From NCBI GenBank assembly GCA_000403275.2, contig KE159599.1, positions 459,391 through 523,390 on the forward strand: a DNA stretch of 64,000 bases, in the 5' to 3' direction. Below, one piece after another: positions 1 to 7,859 of the stretch (positions are counted from its first letter, which is position 1; every line of letters starts with the position of its first letter). Origin of the DNA: Lachnospiraceae bacterium 28-4 (GTDB lineage: Bacteria > Bacillota > Clostridia > Lachnospirales > Lachnospiraceae). The notes below the pieces were generated by a model. It was not told where the DNA came from, made no database searches, and saw only the letters and a list, made by a program, of their open reading frames with translations. The position numbers and the translations under genes were made by a program.

Positions 1-35
1 TTTATCCCCATCTCCTCCGCAGCTTTATAGTACAT
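1..35 (-). CDS. 5' end of an unidentified, probably SOS-controlled gene (cut by window edge)
   Basis: Only the first eleven codons are in the window; they read MYYKAAEEMGI. The ATG at 35-33 follows a purine-rich ribosome binding site (AGGTGAGAGGAG on the minus strand). Two LexA-box-like palindromes sit just upstream, so the gene is probably part of the DNA damage response. Too little protein is visible to name it; LexA itself or a DNA repair or polymerase gene would be normal candidates in this position. Confidence 0.5.
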   Translation of the reverse strand, partial: MYYKAAEEMGI

Positions 36-53
36 CTCCTCTCACCTCGAACC

Positions 54-122
54 CAAACATTTGTTTGCCTTATCATAACACATCCCATTTCCCATTGCAA
101 TACTTTTTGCAAACATTTGTTC
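54..122 (-). promoter_or_regulatory. Pair of LexA (SOS) box-like operators
   Basis: CAAACATTTGTTTG at 54-67 is a near-perfect palindrome, and CAAACATTTGTTC recurs at 110-122, 56 bp away. Both resemble the Gram-positive LexA/DinR box (CGAAC-N4-GTTCG type). They lie upstream of the start at 35 on the minus strand. The AraC gene on the plus strand begins 160 bp beyond the second box, so it is a less likely target. Confidence 0.6.
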
Positions 123-281
123 TATTTTTTATTTGCGCCCTGCTATTCCCTTTGTCCGCATTGTAATCTGAAAGGATTGATGTAAAATATTTTGTAGGAA
201 AATGCAGACAAATATGCGCACAAAAAATCGGGCAAAGGATTTTCAAAAAATGTAATCTATAAATGCAGAGGAGGTAAAAGC

Positions 282-1145
282 ATGGAATGGAGCGAACGGA
301 TCAGCAAAGCCATCAACTATATGGAAAGCCATATCACGGAAGAATTGACGATTGCAGATATTGCAGAACACGCAGTCATTTCACCGTACTATTTTCAAAA
401 AGGTTTTTCTATGCTTTGTGGTTTTACAGTTGGAGAATACATCAAAAAGCGCAGACTAACGCTTGCCGGAAGTGAACTTGTTTCTACCGATAAGAAAATA
501 ATTGATATTGCGCTCGAGTATGGATATGATTCGCCAGACAGTTTTTCAAAAGCATTTCTTCGTTTTCATGGGGCTACTCCTACTGCCATACGCAAAGGAG
601 AGGCAATGATCAAGTCATTTGCCCCTCTGAAAATCAAATTAATTTTAACAGGAGGTTATACTATGGATTACAAAATTGTTAAAAAAGCCCCGTTTACCGT
701 GATAGGCGTATCAGCGGTCTTCAAGTATGAAACCGCTGATCATGAGATTCCTCAATTCTGGTTGGAATTTAACCGGTCAGGAAAAAATGCACTTATCGAC
801 AGCATGTATGGAATATCCATTGACAAAGATATGAGCGGTAGTGAATTTGAATATCTGATTGCCGATCATTATAATCCGCTCAAGGAAATTCCTGCAGGTT
901 TTGTTACACATTGTATTCCCGAATATACATGGGCTGTCTTTTCGTGCAAAGGCGCGCTTATAAATACCGGCGCTTTGCATGATATTCACAAAAAGATTTT
1001 TACAGAATGGCTGCCCCAAAACAAGGACTATGAGATTGCCGCCGGATATCACATCGAAATGTATAGTAACCCTGCCGACTATTTAAACGGTATAGAAGAC
1101 GAAAACTATTACAGTGAGATATGGATTCCTGTCCGTAAAAAATAA
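282..1145 (+). CDS. AraC-family regulator with GyrI-like effector domain
   Basis: 287 aa. Residues 1-105 form an AraC-type double helix-turn-helix (ADIAEHAVISPYYFQKGF and DIALEYGYDSPDSFSKAF are the two recognition segments). Residues about 128-287 are a GyrI-like/SOUL-type small-molecule binding domain starting MDYKIVKKAPFTVIGVSAVF. In this family (Rob, BltR-like proteins) the C-terminal domain binds hydrophobic drugs or metabolites and the regulator switches on efflux or detoxification genes. The ATG follows GAGGAGG at a good distance. It stands alone, with a convergent reductase gene downstream, so the target is not evident from position. An internal strong ribosome binding site precedes codon 128. 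Confidence 0.85.
   Translation: MEWSERISKAINYMESHITEELTIADIAEHAVISPYYFQKGFSMLCGFTVGEYIKKRRLTLAGSELVSTDKKIIDIALEYGYDSPDSFSKAFLRFHGATPTAIRKGEAMIKSFAPLKIKLILTGGYTMDYKIVKKAPFTVIGVSAVFKYETADHEIPQFWLEFNRSGKNALIDSMYGISIDKDMSGSEFEYLIADHYNPLKEIPAGFVTHCIPEYTWAVFSCKGALINTGALHDIHKKIFTEWLPQNKDYEIAAGYHIEMYSNPADYLNGIEDENYYSEIWIPVRKK
650..665 (+). promoter_or_regulatory. Internal ribosome binding site and possible second start in the AraC gene
   Basis: AGGAGG at 650-655 lies 7 nt before an in-frame ATG at 663, exactly at the junction between the DNA-binding and GyrI-like domains. Translation from here would give a 160-residue free effector domain. The motif also encodes the Gly-Gly before the domain, so it may be a coincidence of codon choice. 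Confidence 0.4.
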
Positions 1146-1302
1146 AGTATAAAAATTGTTTTGCTGATTCTGTAAAAGTTAATATCTATGATAATCTGTT
1201 TCACGATCTTTGCCGGAATTGATGCATCAATTCCAATCCATACATTGTCCTCGATTACAAGCGACTTACTGCAAGTCGCTTCCCCGTTGCTGTCTGCACC
1301 CC

Positions 1303-1932
1303 TTATCTGATGAAATTCGTAAGTGTTACATCTTCGTACTCAGGCTTGGTAATCCCTGCGTTTTCAGCAGCTTCCCCAGCTTTCAGCAGATATGCCATGT
1401 TTGCGCCGAGCGTACGCATGGTCTGCAAGCCTTCCTCATCCTGTTTGGCTTCTTCCGCTATAAAGCCGTGGATCTGATTCCAGTACTGGGAAGAAACCAC
1501 ATGCATATTTGTCATCAGAAAATACTGATTCAACCGTTCAAAGGCAGCCGTTGCGCCGCCTCTGCGGCATGACACAACCGAAGCCGCCAGCATCCCTCTG
1601 AACTTTGTCCCATCTGCGCTGAAGAACAGACGGTCCAGGAAAGATGTCAGCCTTCCGTTCGGGCCACCATAGTAGACGGGCGAGCCTACAATCATTCCGC
1701 CAAATTCGTCTAAACGGGCAGCTATCTCATTTACCTGATCATCAAAAACGCACTTACCCTTCTGCCGGCACTGGTAACAGGCAATGCAGTCCTGCATCGG
1801 CTGTTTCCCAAGCCACAGGATTTCCGTTTCAATTCCGTTTTTGTTAAGAGATGCTGCCGCTTCCAGCAGCGCAACATCCGTACACCCATGTTCATTCGGG
1901 CTGCCATTGATTAAAAGTACCTTTTTTATCAT
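1303..1932 (-). CDS. Flavodoxin-fold NAD(P)H-dependent FMN/iron-sulfur reductase
   Basis: 209 aa, cytosolic. The N-terminal NGSPNEHGCT is the FMN phosphate-binding loop; CIACYQCRQKGKC (about residues 49-61) is the cysteine cluster typical of iron-sulfur flavoproteins of the NADPH-dependent FMN reductase superfamily; GSPVYYGG contacts the flavin ring. Such proteins reduce quinones, nitro or azo compounds, or pass electrons to small acceptors; the substrate here cannot be read. The start follows GGAGG. It lies 21 bp downstream of the aldo/keto reductase on the same strand, so the two are probably co-transcribed. Two related proteins, one decayed, follow at 3.4-4.4 kb. Confidence 0.85.
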   Translation of the reverse strand: MIKKVLLINGSPNEHGCTDVALLEAAASLNKNGIETEILWLGKQPMQDCIACYQCRQKGKCVFDDQVNEIAARLDEFGGMIVGSPVYYGGPNGRLTSFLDRLFFSADGTKFRGMLAASVVSCRRGGATAAFERLNQYFLMTNMHVVSSQYWNQIHGFIAEEAKQDEEGLQTMRTLGANMAYLLKAGEAAENAGITKPEYEDVTLTNFIR

Positions 1933-1953
1933 GTCTGGCCTCCATTATATTTT

Positions 1954-2964
1954 TTAAACCACGTCTCCGGCTTTCTGTTTCCCATTCTGTGCCATAACAC
2001 CTGCAAGGGCGTGCGGGACATACAATTCCTCCAAATAATCCGTTTCTTTCTGTGTAAGTTCCAGCCCCACGGCTTTGACCGCTCCGTCAATGTTGGACTT
2101 CTTCGTCACTCCCATAACGGGAGCCGTAACCTTCCTAAGCAGCCATGCAAGGGAAATCTCCGTCATGAGTACATTTTTACTTTCTGCCAGTTCCTTAACC
2201 CTTTCGATAATACCTGCATCCGCATCCTGCGACTTGTCATATTTGAACCTCGCATACGCATCCAGTTCGAGCCGTTTTGTCGTTTCACTAGCCGGCCGGC
2301 AGAGTCTGCCGGAAGCCAAAGGGCTGTACGGAGTCAATGCAATACCCTGATCTTCGCAGAACGGTATCATCTCCCGTTCCTCCTCACGGGCGATCAGATT
2401 GTAATGTCCCTGAACAGAGATAAATTCAGCAAAACCGTTCTCCCTTGCATAAAAGTTTGCCTTGGCAAGCTGCCACGCATAGCAGTTGGAAATGCCGACA
2501 TATCTTGTCTTTCCTGCTTTCACTGCGTTATTCAGTCCCTCGATGATTTCCTCCATTGGTGTGTGGTAATCCCACATGTGGTAGATATAGAGGTCAACAT
2601 AATCCAGTCCAAGGCGTTTTAAGCTCCTGTCGAGACAGTCCGCCACATGCGCCTGTCCAGACACATTTCTGTCAAGTTCCTCCTGCGACCTCGGCAGGAA
2701 TTTTGTCGCAACAATATAATCATCACGCTTTGCAAAATCTTTGAGAGCCTTGCCGAGAACTTCTTCGCTATTGCCTTCCTGATAAGACATGGCAGTATCA
2801 AAGAAGTTGATCCCCTGATCTAGCGCATAGCGAATAATCTCTCTGCTTTCTTCCTCCGGAACAGCCCACTTGTTCATGCCCTTTGAAGGATCGCCGATAC
2901 CCATGCACCCCATGCAGATACGCGAGACATTCAAATCTGATTTCCCAAGTTTTGTATATATCAT
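1954..2964 (-). CDS. Aldo/keto reductase
   Basis: 336 aa TIM-barrel NAD(P)H oxidoreductase. The catalytic tetrad is visible: Asp56 and Tyr61 (FDTAMSYQEG), Lys88 (VATKF) and His129 (YIYHM). The opening YTKLGKSDLNVSRICMGCMGIG is typical of the YhdN/Tas-like branch, which reduces aldehydes and ketones. No C-terminal ferredoxin domain is present. The ATG has GGAGG at the right distance, and a TATAAT-like box lies about 50 bp upstream (minus strand, near 3012-3017). It heads a likely two-gene operon with the flavodoxin-fold reductase at 1303-1932. Confidence 0.9.
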   Translation of the reverse strand: MIYTKLGKSDLNVSRICMGCMGIGDPSKGMNKWAVPEEESREIIRYALDQGINFFDTAMSYQEGNSEEVLGKALKDFAKRDDYIVATKFLPRSQEELDRNVSGQAHVADCLDRSLKRLGLDYVDLYIYHMWDYHTPMEEIIEGLNNAVKAGKTRYVGISNCYAWQLAKANFYARENGFAEFISVQGHYNLIAREEEREMIPFCEDQGIALTPYSPLASGRLCRPASETTKRLELDAYARFKYDKSQDADAGIIERVKELAESKNVLMTEISLAWLLRKVTAPVMGVTKKSNIDGAVKAVGLELTQKETDYLEELYVPHALAGVMAQNGKQKAGDVV

Positions 2965-3054
2965 TATGCACCTCCACGACTTCTGACTTGCCGTTCTCTC
3001 CCGGCAACAAAATTATATCTCATTTATTCGCAAATTTCCATACACAGCAACATC

Positions 3055-3237
3055 CTATTTCCAATCACAGAAAAAGCGTCCGGGGACATCTGGCACAAAA
3101 CCGATGCCCGGCAGCTCCCGCACTTCCTCAAGCCCCGAAAGGAAGCCGCTGAAAATGTCATACTGGATTTCTTTCCTCTCCCGCTCCTTTTGCAGACTGT
3201 CTTCCCGGCTCTCAAGGGCGGCATACCGGCTTGCTGA
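3055..3237 (-). pseudogene. Unrecognised C-terminal coding remnant
   Basis: On the minus strand an open frame of about 60 codons ends at a TAG at 3055-3057. It reads as charged helix (ESREDSLQKERERKEIQ) followed by a compact tail ending FVPDVPGRFFCDWK. Upstream in the same frame there is a run of stops (TGA TAA TAA) and no start codon. The composition looks like real protein, so this is probably the tail of a lost gene. I could not identify the family. Confidence 0.4.
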
Positions 3238-3454
3238 TTATTATCACGCTTGGAAGCCACATTTATTATGAAGCACAATACTCCCGTTAAAATGTATGTA
3301 CCGCTTTCTTCTTCCAATATAAATTGCATATATGAAAATCCAGCACCGACTTACCCTTAAGTATCATTTCAATATCAAAAAAAACGCCGTCCGCACTATG
3401 GGTTGCATCCCATCGTTTCCATTAATGTCTACCTCTTAAAAGAAATTTATTTTT

Positions 3455-3875
3455 TTATGCTGTTTTTCCTGCCAGATAATGACGGATAGACTGTAATACA
3501 CTGTCCGGTTCGTATCCAGTCCAGATCTTAATGTCACTGTTCTCTACTTCTGTAAACTCAGAAGCACATCTTCAAAACCATTTCCTTCCGCAGCCATAAG
3601 CAATGCTGAAGCCCTGCCATGCCCTCGCAGGAGATTCCCATCGCCTTCCTCTAATGCAAACAGGCGGTCGATAGCCGTTCTGATCTGGCCGCTCATATTC
3701 CAGTAATACAACGGCGTGGCGAGTACAATCACATCGCATTCTTTCACTGCCGGATAAATTTTATCCATATCATCTCTTTGGACACAGGGACATTCCCTGT
3801 TACTATGGCCGCCAAAGCAGCAGTATTCCCCGCTTTTCTGGGACTTCCATTCAGAATCACAATCCTCTTACTCAT
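3455..3875 (-). pseudogene. Decayed flavodoxin-fold FMN reductase
   Basis: The start reads MSKRIVILNGSPRKAGNTAAL, the usual FMN-loop opening. About 15 codons later the frame shifts into CCFGGHSNRECPCVQRDDMDKIY and then DVIVLATPLYYWNMSGQIRTAIDRLF. A second frame change near 3545 leads to the tail KIWTGYEPDSVLQSIRHYLAGKTA, ending at 3455-3457. The block between the FMN loop and the cysteine motif (normally about 30-40 residues) is missing. This is a broken paralogue of the intact gene at 3886-4431, whose stop codon lies 10 bp upstream of this start. It cannot make a normal enzyme. Confidence 0.75.
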
Positions 3876-3885
3876 ATTCCCCTTC

Positions 3886-4431
3886 TTAAATCTCGTCAGC
3901 TAAAGCCGCCGCCTTTTTGCAGCCGTCCGTCTTGTCAATGTCACCTACATTCAGAACACCGGGAATCAGAACCTCACCAACCATCTTCCATTTGTTCAAA
4001 GCGCACATACGCTCCATGGGGATACGAACCCCATCCATGACTGACATATCATCTTCCTCACAGCAAGCAATCAGCGCACACTCTTTGCCGGAAATATCTT
4101 TACCACCTACTACGAAAGAGAAAATCCGGTCAATAACCCCCTTAATCTGTGCCGGGATAGAATACCAATAGACCGGCATAGTGAACACAAGGGCATCTGC
4201 CTCCAGAATAGCTGGCGCTATCGTATTGAAGTCATCATCAAAGGTGCAGGCTTTCCCCGTGGAAAAGCAGGTTTCGCAGGCACGGCATCCACCCACTTTT
4301 TTCAAAGCGGCATCAAACCGGGTTACTGTATGCCCTTTCTCCTTGGCGGCCTTAATAAACGCTTCCGTCATGGCAAAACTGTTACCATTTTTACGCGGAC
4401 TTCCTGTAATAACAACAATTTTCTTACTCAT
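3886..4431 (-). CDS. Flavodoxin-fold FMN reductase
   Basis: 181 aa. TGSPRKNGNS (residues 9-18) is the FMN phosphate loop; CRACETCFSTGKAC is the central cysteine motif; FTMPVYWYSIPAQIKGVIDRIFSF is the flavin ring-binding and dimer helix region. This is the NADPH-dependent FMN reductase/iron-sulfur flavoprotein superfamily, soluble and probably dimeric. The start follows AAAGGAGG. A terminator-like hairpin lies between it and the NTF2-like gene upstream, so it may start its own transcript, with the decayed copy at 3455-3875 behind it. Confidence 0.85.
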   Translation of the reverse strand: MSKKIVVITGSPRKNGNSFAMTEAFIKAAKEKGHTVTRFDAALKKVGGCRACETCFSTGKACTFDDDFNTIAPAILEADALVFTMPVYWYSIPAQIKGVIDRIFSFVVGGKDISGKECALIACCEEDDMSVMDGVRIPMERMCALNKWKMVGEVLIPGVLNVGDIDKTDGCKKAAALADEI

Positions 4432-4486
4432 ACAACGATTCCTCCTTTAATCTTTCTTTATGATTTTATAATAAGCCATACAAAGA

Positions 4487-4522
4487 AACAGGCCGGCGGT
4501 ATTTCCGATACACCCGCCTGTT
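4487..4522 (-). terminator. Rho-independent terminator
   Basis: On the minus strand AACAGGC pairs with GCCTGTT around a partly paired interior, followed by a T-rich run. It sits about 30 bp after the NTF2-like gene. Confidence 0.55.
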
Positions 4523-4553
4523 CCCCGCTCCTTATACCGATCTGCTTTAATAG

Positions 4554-4937
4554 TTATTTCTGAATGGTATTGGAATTCTGATTATATGCCTTTGCAACAC
4601 ATTTCCATTCGCCGTCCATCTTTAACAGGAGCAGTACATCCGTGAAGTCAATGCGGTTGCCCCATCCTTCTTCCAGCACACGGACAACAGCCAGGGATTC
4701 CTCAACCATTAGGACATCCACATGGGCTTTGAAATTATCACCGCCAGGTACGGTATCCACATTGCGATAAAACTGCTCAATAGAACCATGCTCCAGCTTG
4801 CCGTCCAGATAACCAAACAAAACAGCCTCATCAGTAAAAAGCTCTTTTGCATAAGCGCTGTTGCCCTCAGCAACACTCTTAACAAACTTCATTGCAGCAG
4901 CCTCTACTGCCTGATATTCCTTTAATTCTGCTCTCAT
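4554..4937 (-). CDS. NTF2-like / lumazine-binding-like protein
   Basis: 127 aa with the SnoaL/NTF2 alpha-beta pattern: an N-terminal helix pair (EAAAMKFVKSVAEGNSAYAKELF), the DEAVLFGYLDG turn, and a C-terminal sheet (RIDFTDVLLLLKMDGEWKCVAKAY). It matches the putative lumazine-binding group found next to flavoproteins and stress regulators in Firmicutes. Function is unknown; proteins of this fold act as small ligand-binding or isomerase-like domains. The start has AGGAGG upstream. It lies 67 bp downstream of the large flavoprotein gene on the same strand and is probably co-transcribed. Confidence 0.7.
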   Translation of the reverse strand: MRAELKEYQAVEAAAMKFVKSVAEGNSAYAKELFTDEAVLFGYLDGKLEHGSIEQFYRNVDTVPGGDNFKAHVDVLMVEESLAVVRVLEEGWGNRIDFTDVLLLLKMDGEWKCVAKAYNQNSNTIQK

Positions 4938-5004
4938 TGTAATAGCCTCCTTAAATTTTTTTGACTATATATAAAGCATTCTGCCTTACACCATGGTAAT
5001 AAGA

Positions 5005-6978
5005 TTAAATATTGTTTCCTACCTCATAGCCATCCCATACGGCATGAAGGATTGTGCTGACCTTCTGTCCGTCGCCAATCTCATAAACGACAGCGCCACA
5101 TCTTTGCAGCTCCTGTGCCATAGAAGGAGCCGGACGGAAACCGACTGCGATAACAACTGTATCTGCATCTAATACCTTTTTCTGCCCATCACTTTCCAGA
5201 ATAACTTTACCATTTTCCACAGCAGAAAGGCGATGCTTCTCCAGCACGGTCACATGATGATGTTCAAACAGGTCATGGATCATCTGGCCATTCGGGATCG
5301 GGGATAGTATACCTGCCGACAAAATCTTAGGCAGAGCTTCTACCACCATAACCTCTTTGCCATCCTGTGCATAGTCCAGCGCCATTTCACAGCCAACCAG
5401 ACCACCGCCAATCACCATGACCTTCTGCCCAACCTTTTCCGGATGCGCAAATGCCTCCATACAACCAAGAACCTTTTTATCATCCATTCCCGGTATATTC
5501 GGCATGACGGGAACAGAGCCGGTTGCCAGAATAATCACATCTGCATCCATATTACGGAGCTGTTCAGAAGTAACCGTTTCCCCTGTGTGGATTTCCACAG
5601 GCAGTGCCTTTAATTCATTCTGATACCACGCATTTAACTCCCGCACCTCTTTTTTGAAGCTATGTGAACCGCCGGGAATCAGATTTCCGCCCAGAGATCC
5701 ATTCTTTTCATACAAAAAAACCTTATGTCCACGCATGGCTGCGGTTCTGGCCGCCTCCATACCGGCAACACCGCCACCCACGACCACAACCTTTTTCGGC
5801 TGTACGCAGGGACGGAGCGCATACCTCACTTCCCGCATTGCCACAGGGTTTACTGCACAAGTGGGCTGTTTTCCCTGTTGGAGCCTTGTGATGCAGCCCT
5901 GATTGCAGGCGATACATGGACGGATCTTCTCCGTATGTCCAGTCAGCACCTTATTTGGATATTCCGGATCAGCTAAAGCCGCACGGCCAAGTACAACCGC
6001 ATCAATCTTACCATCCTGGATCGCATTCTCTGCAATATCCGCTTCGTTCATCCGGCCACCTGCCAAGATTGGTATATTCACAGCTTCTTTTGCTTTCGCT
6101 GCCAATTCCACCAGATACCCTTTTGGCATATACATAGGCGGACAGGCATAATAGAAGGAATCATAAATGCCCGTATCTACATTCAAGCAGTCATAGCCAT
6201 AGGATTCCAGCAGTTTCGCAATCTCAACCCCTTCTTCCAAAGTACGGCCAATCTCTTCCTCACCAGTTAAACTCGCCTGTTCAAATCCTTTTACAAAGGT
6301 TTTCAAACCCAGACGCATACTGACAGGAAAATCACTGCCACACTCCTGCTTGATGCCTTCCAAAATTTCTTTTGCTGCCCGTAAACGGTTTTCCAAGCTG
6401 CCGCCATATTCATCTGTGCGATGGTTCATCATGGACAGTGCAAATTGGTCAAGCAGATAACCCCAATGAATAGAATGTACTTCTACACCAGAAAAACCGG
6501 AATCCTTTGCAATTTTAGATGCTTTTACAACGGACTCAATTTTAGATTTGATCTGGTCAATGGTCAGCTCCGGTGAAACTTCCCCCGGATGCCGGAATAC
6601 ATGGACAGCAGACGGCGCCGGAAGGTTCGGATAATTGCGCCCCAACCCCATGGTAATCTGTGCAAAGATTTTTGTACCGTAAGCGCCTGCCCTCTCATTC
6701 AGTTCAGTTGCTGTCATCTTAAATGCATCCGGATTTTGTAAAATCGTTGGACCAACTCCGGTATATGGGTCAACCGTGCCATCCGCTGCGATTGCCCCGG
6801 TAAAGATTAAGCCAAAACCCCCCTTTGCGCGTTCTATAAGATACTGTATTGTTTCATCTTTCAAACCGCCTCCCGGAAGATGATGTTGCCCTCCACCGAT
6901 TGGTGCCATACAAAACCTATTTTTAATAGTCAGTCTGCCAATCTGGAGCGGTTTTCCTAAATGTTCATAGTTCTGCAT
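5005..6978 (-). CDS. Old-yellow-enzyme-type FMN/FAD/4Fe-4S oxidoreductase (2,4-dienoyl-CoA reductase / BaiCD-like)
   Basis: 657 aa, starting at MQNYEHLGKPLQIGRLTIKN, where AAAGGAGG precedes the ATG; the frame is open further upstream but lacks a start signal there. Residues 1 to about 350 are the FMN-binding TIM barrel (VEVHSIHWGYLLDQF, then LAGGRMNEADIAENAI). A CIACNQGC plus downstream Cys cluster binds a 4Fe-4S centre. The C-terminal half has two dinucleotide folds, VVVGGGVAGMEAARTA (FAD) and VIGGGLVGCEMALDYA (NAD(P)H). The family reduces enoate or dienoyl-CoA type double bonds, and gut relatives act on bile acids, steroids and flavonoids. The substrate cannot be told from sequence alone. 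It is divergent from the HxlR gene, which probably controls it. Confidence 0.85.
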   Translation of the reverse strand: MQNYEHLGKPLQIGRLTIKNRFCMAPIGGGQHHLPGGGLKDETIQYLIERAKGGFGLIFTGAIAADGTVDPYTGVGPTILQNPDAFKMTATELNERAGAYGTKIFAQITMGLGRNYPNLPAPSAVHVFRHPGEVSPELTIDQIKSKIESVVKASKIAKDSGFSGVEVHSIHWGYLLDQFALSMMNHRTDEYGGSLENRLRAAKEILEGIKQECGSDFPVSMRLGLKTFVKGFEQASLTGEEEIGRTLEEGVEIAKLLESYGYDCLNVDTGIYDSFYYACPPMYMPKGYLVELAAKAKEAVNIPILAGGRMNEADIAENAIQDGKIDAVVLGRAALADPEYPNKVLTGHTEKIRPCIACNQGCITRLQQGKQPTCAVNPVAMREVRYALRPCVQPKKVVVVGGGVAGMEAARTAAMRGHKVFLYEKNGSLGGNLIPGGSHSFKKEVRELNAWYQNELKALPVEIHTGETVTSEQLRNMDADVIILATGSVPVMPNIPGMDDKKVLGCMEAFAHPEKVGQKVMVIGGGLVGCEMALDYAQDGKEVMVVEALPKILSAGILSPIPNGQMIHDLFEHHHVTVLEKHRLSAVENGKVILESDGQKKVLDADTVVIAVGFRPAPSMAQELQRCGAVVYEIGDGQKVSTILHAVWDGYEVGNNI

Positions 6979-7121
6979 GTCTATGCCTCCTTTACTGCAG
7001 GATTGACTTTTCCTGCTGTTGATATTATAATTATAGCGAGAATGAAACGGGAAACAAGTACGCACCTTTAAGTGCGATACTAACTTAGAAGTTATATACT
7101 TACCTAAAGGAGAGTGTGAGA

Positions 7122-7457
7122 ATGGGCGAACGCTGTATATCACAAGAATGCTTAGAAACAACCGGTTTCAGCTACACATTATCTCTCATCAACGGGAAAT
7201 ATAAAATGACAATTCTTTATACGCTTATGGAATTTGGTATTGTCCGATTCAATGAAATGAAAAAATATATTGGTGAAATTTCTTTTAAAACATTAAGTTC
7301 TACACTAAAAGAATTAGAAGCAGACCAATTAGTACACAGAAAAGAATATCCTCAAATACCTCCAAAGGTGGAATATAGCTTGACAGAACGTGGGAAATCG
7401 CTCATTCCTATATTAGATGGGATGTGTGAATGGGGAGATAAAAATAGACTGCCATAA
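7122..7457 (+). CDS. HxlR-family winged-helix regulator
   Basis: 111 aa from ATG 7122; a GTG six bases earlier is possible, but AGGAG at 7108-7112 fits the ATG better. The body matches HxlR/MarR-like regulators: FSYTLSLINGKYKMTILYTL, then FNEMKKYIGEISFKTLSSTLKELEADQLVHR (recognition helix and start of the wing) and VEYSLTERGKSLIPIL. HxlR proteins sense redox or electrophile stress, often through a cysteine near the N-terminus; Cys and Cys-Leu-Glu residues are present here in RCISQECLE. The divergent 143-bp gap to the flavoprotein gene holds the repeated AACTTAG/AAGTTAT-type half sites expected for autoregulation. Confidence 0.85.
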   Translation: MGERCISQECLETTGFSYTLSLINGKYKMTILYTLMEFGIVRFNEMKKYIGEISFKTLSSTLKELEADQLVHRKEYPQIPPKVEYSLTERGKSLIPILDGMCEWGDKNRLP

Positions 7458-7609
7458 ATTCCTATCGTTAATCCAATACACCCAAAAACTCATACTTGAG
7501 TGCATTGTATCTGTAGTATGCAAGCCACTGTGCGTACCCTGACTGTCAGCCGGGAGATATGATGGAATATGTTCCTGCTGCTGATTCCGAAGAATAAGGA
7601 GGCCTTACA

Positions 7610-7753
7610 ATGCCAACATTACAAGATCTGCTGCAAAAAGCGGATTGCTACGAAGCGGTCAGCCATGGCTCCGCTTATGACTTCATGTTGAAACTTGCCA
7701 GACAGCAGGTATGGGGATGGCCTGTTCCCAGTCTACGCAAAAAAACATCATAA
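7610..7753 (+). CDS. Small unknown ORF, 47 aa
   Basis: MPTLQDLLQKADCYEAV is the opening. The ATG at 7610 has AAGGAGG about 7 nt upstream, a very good initiation signal. The product is soluble, with a GWPVPSLRKK tail and no family I recognise. A short open stretch ending MMEYVPAADSEE stops at 7597, just before the ribosome binding site, so this may be the remains of a longer gene. The rest of the 7458-7859 gap shows nothing else; I looked for a T-box leader before asnA and did not find its GGGUGGNACC motif. Confidence 0.4.
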   Translation: MPTLQDLLQKADCYEAVSHGSAYDFMLKLARQQVWGWPVPSLRKKTS

Positions 7754-7859
7754 TTCCCAAACCAACGCTTGCATTCTCCCTAAAAAAGAGGTTAAATAAT
7801 AAAGTAATCCTAAAACGCATACAAATCTATGAAAGAAGCAAAAGCGAGGACGAAATATT

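Noticed and set aside
1210-1572. 120-codon plus-strand ORF
   Set aside because: It lies almost wholly antisense to the flavodoxin-fold reductase, which has clear motifs and a start signal.
6979-7161. N-terminal extension of the OYE-type flavoprotein by 61 residues
   Set aside because: The extension overlaps the divergent HxlR gene and promoter region and lacks a ribosome binding site; the Met at 6978 has a perfect one.
7458-7859. T-box leader for asnA
   Set aside because: The conserved antiterminator sequence and the terminator expected of a T-box are not present.
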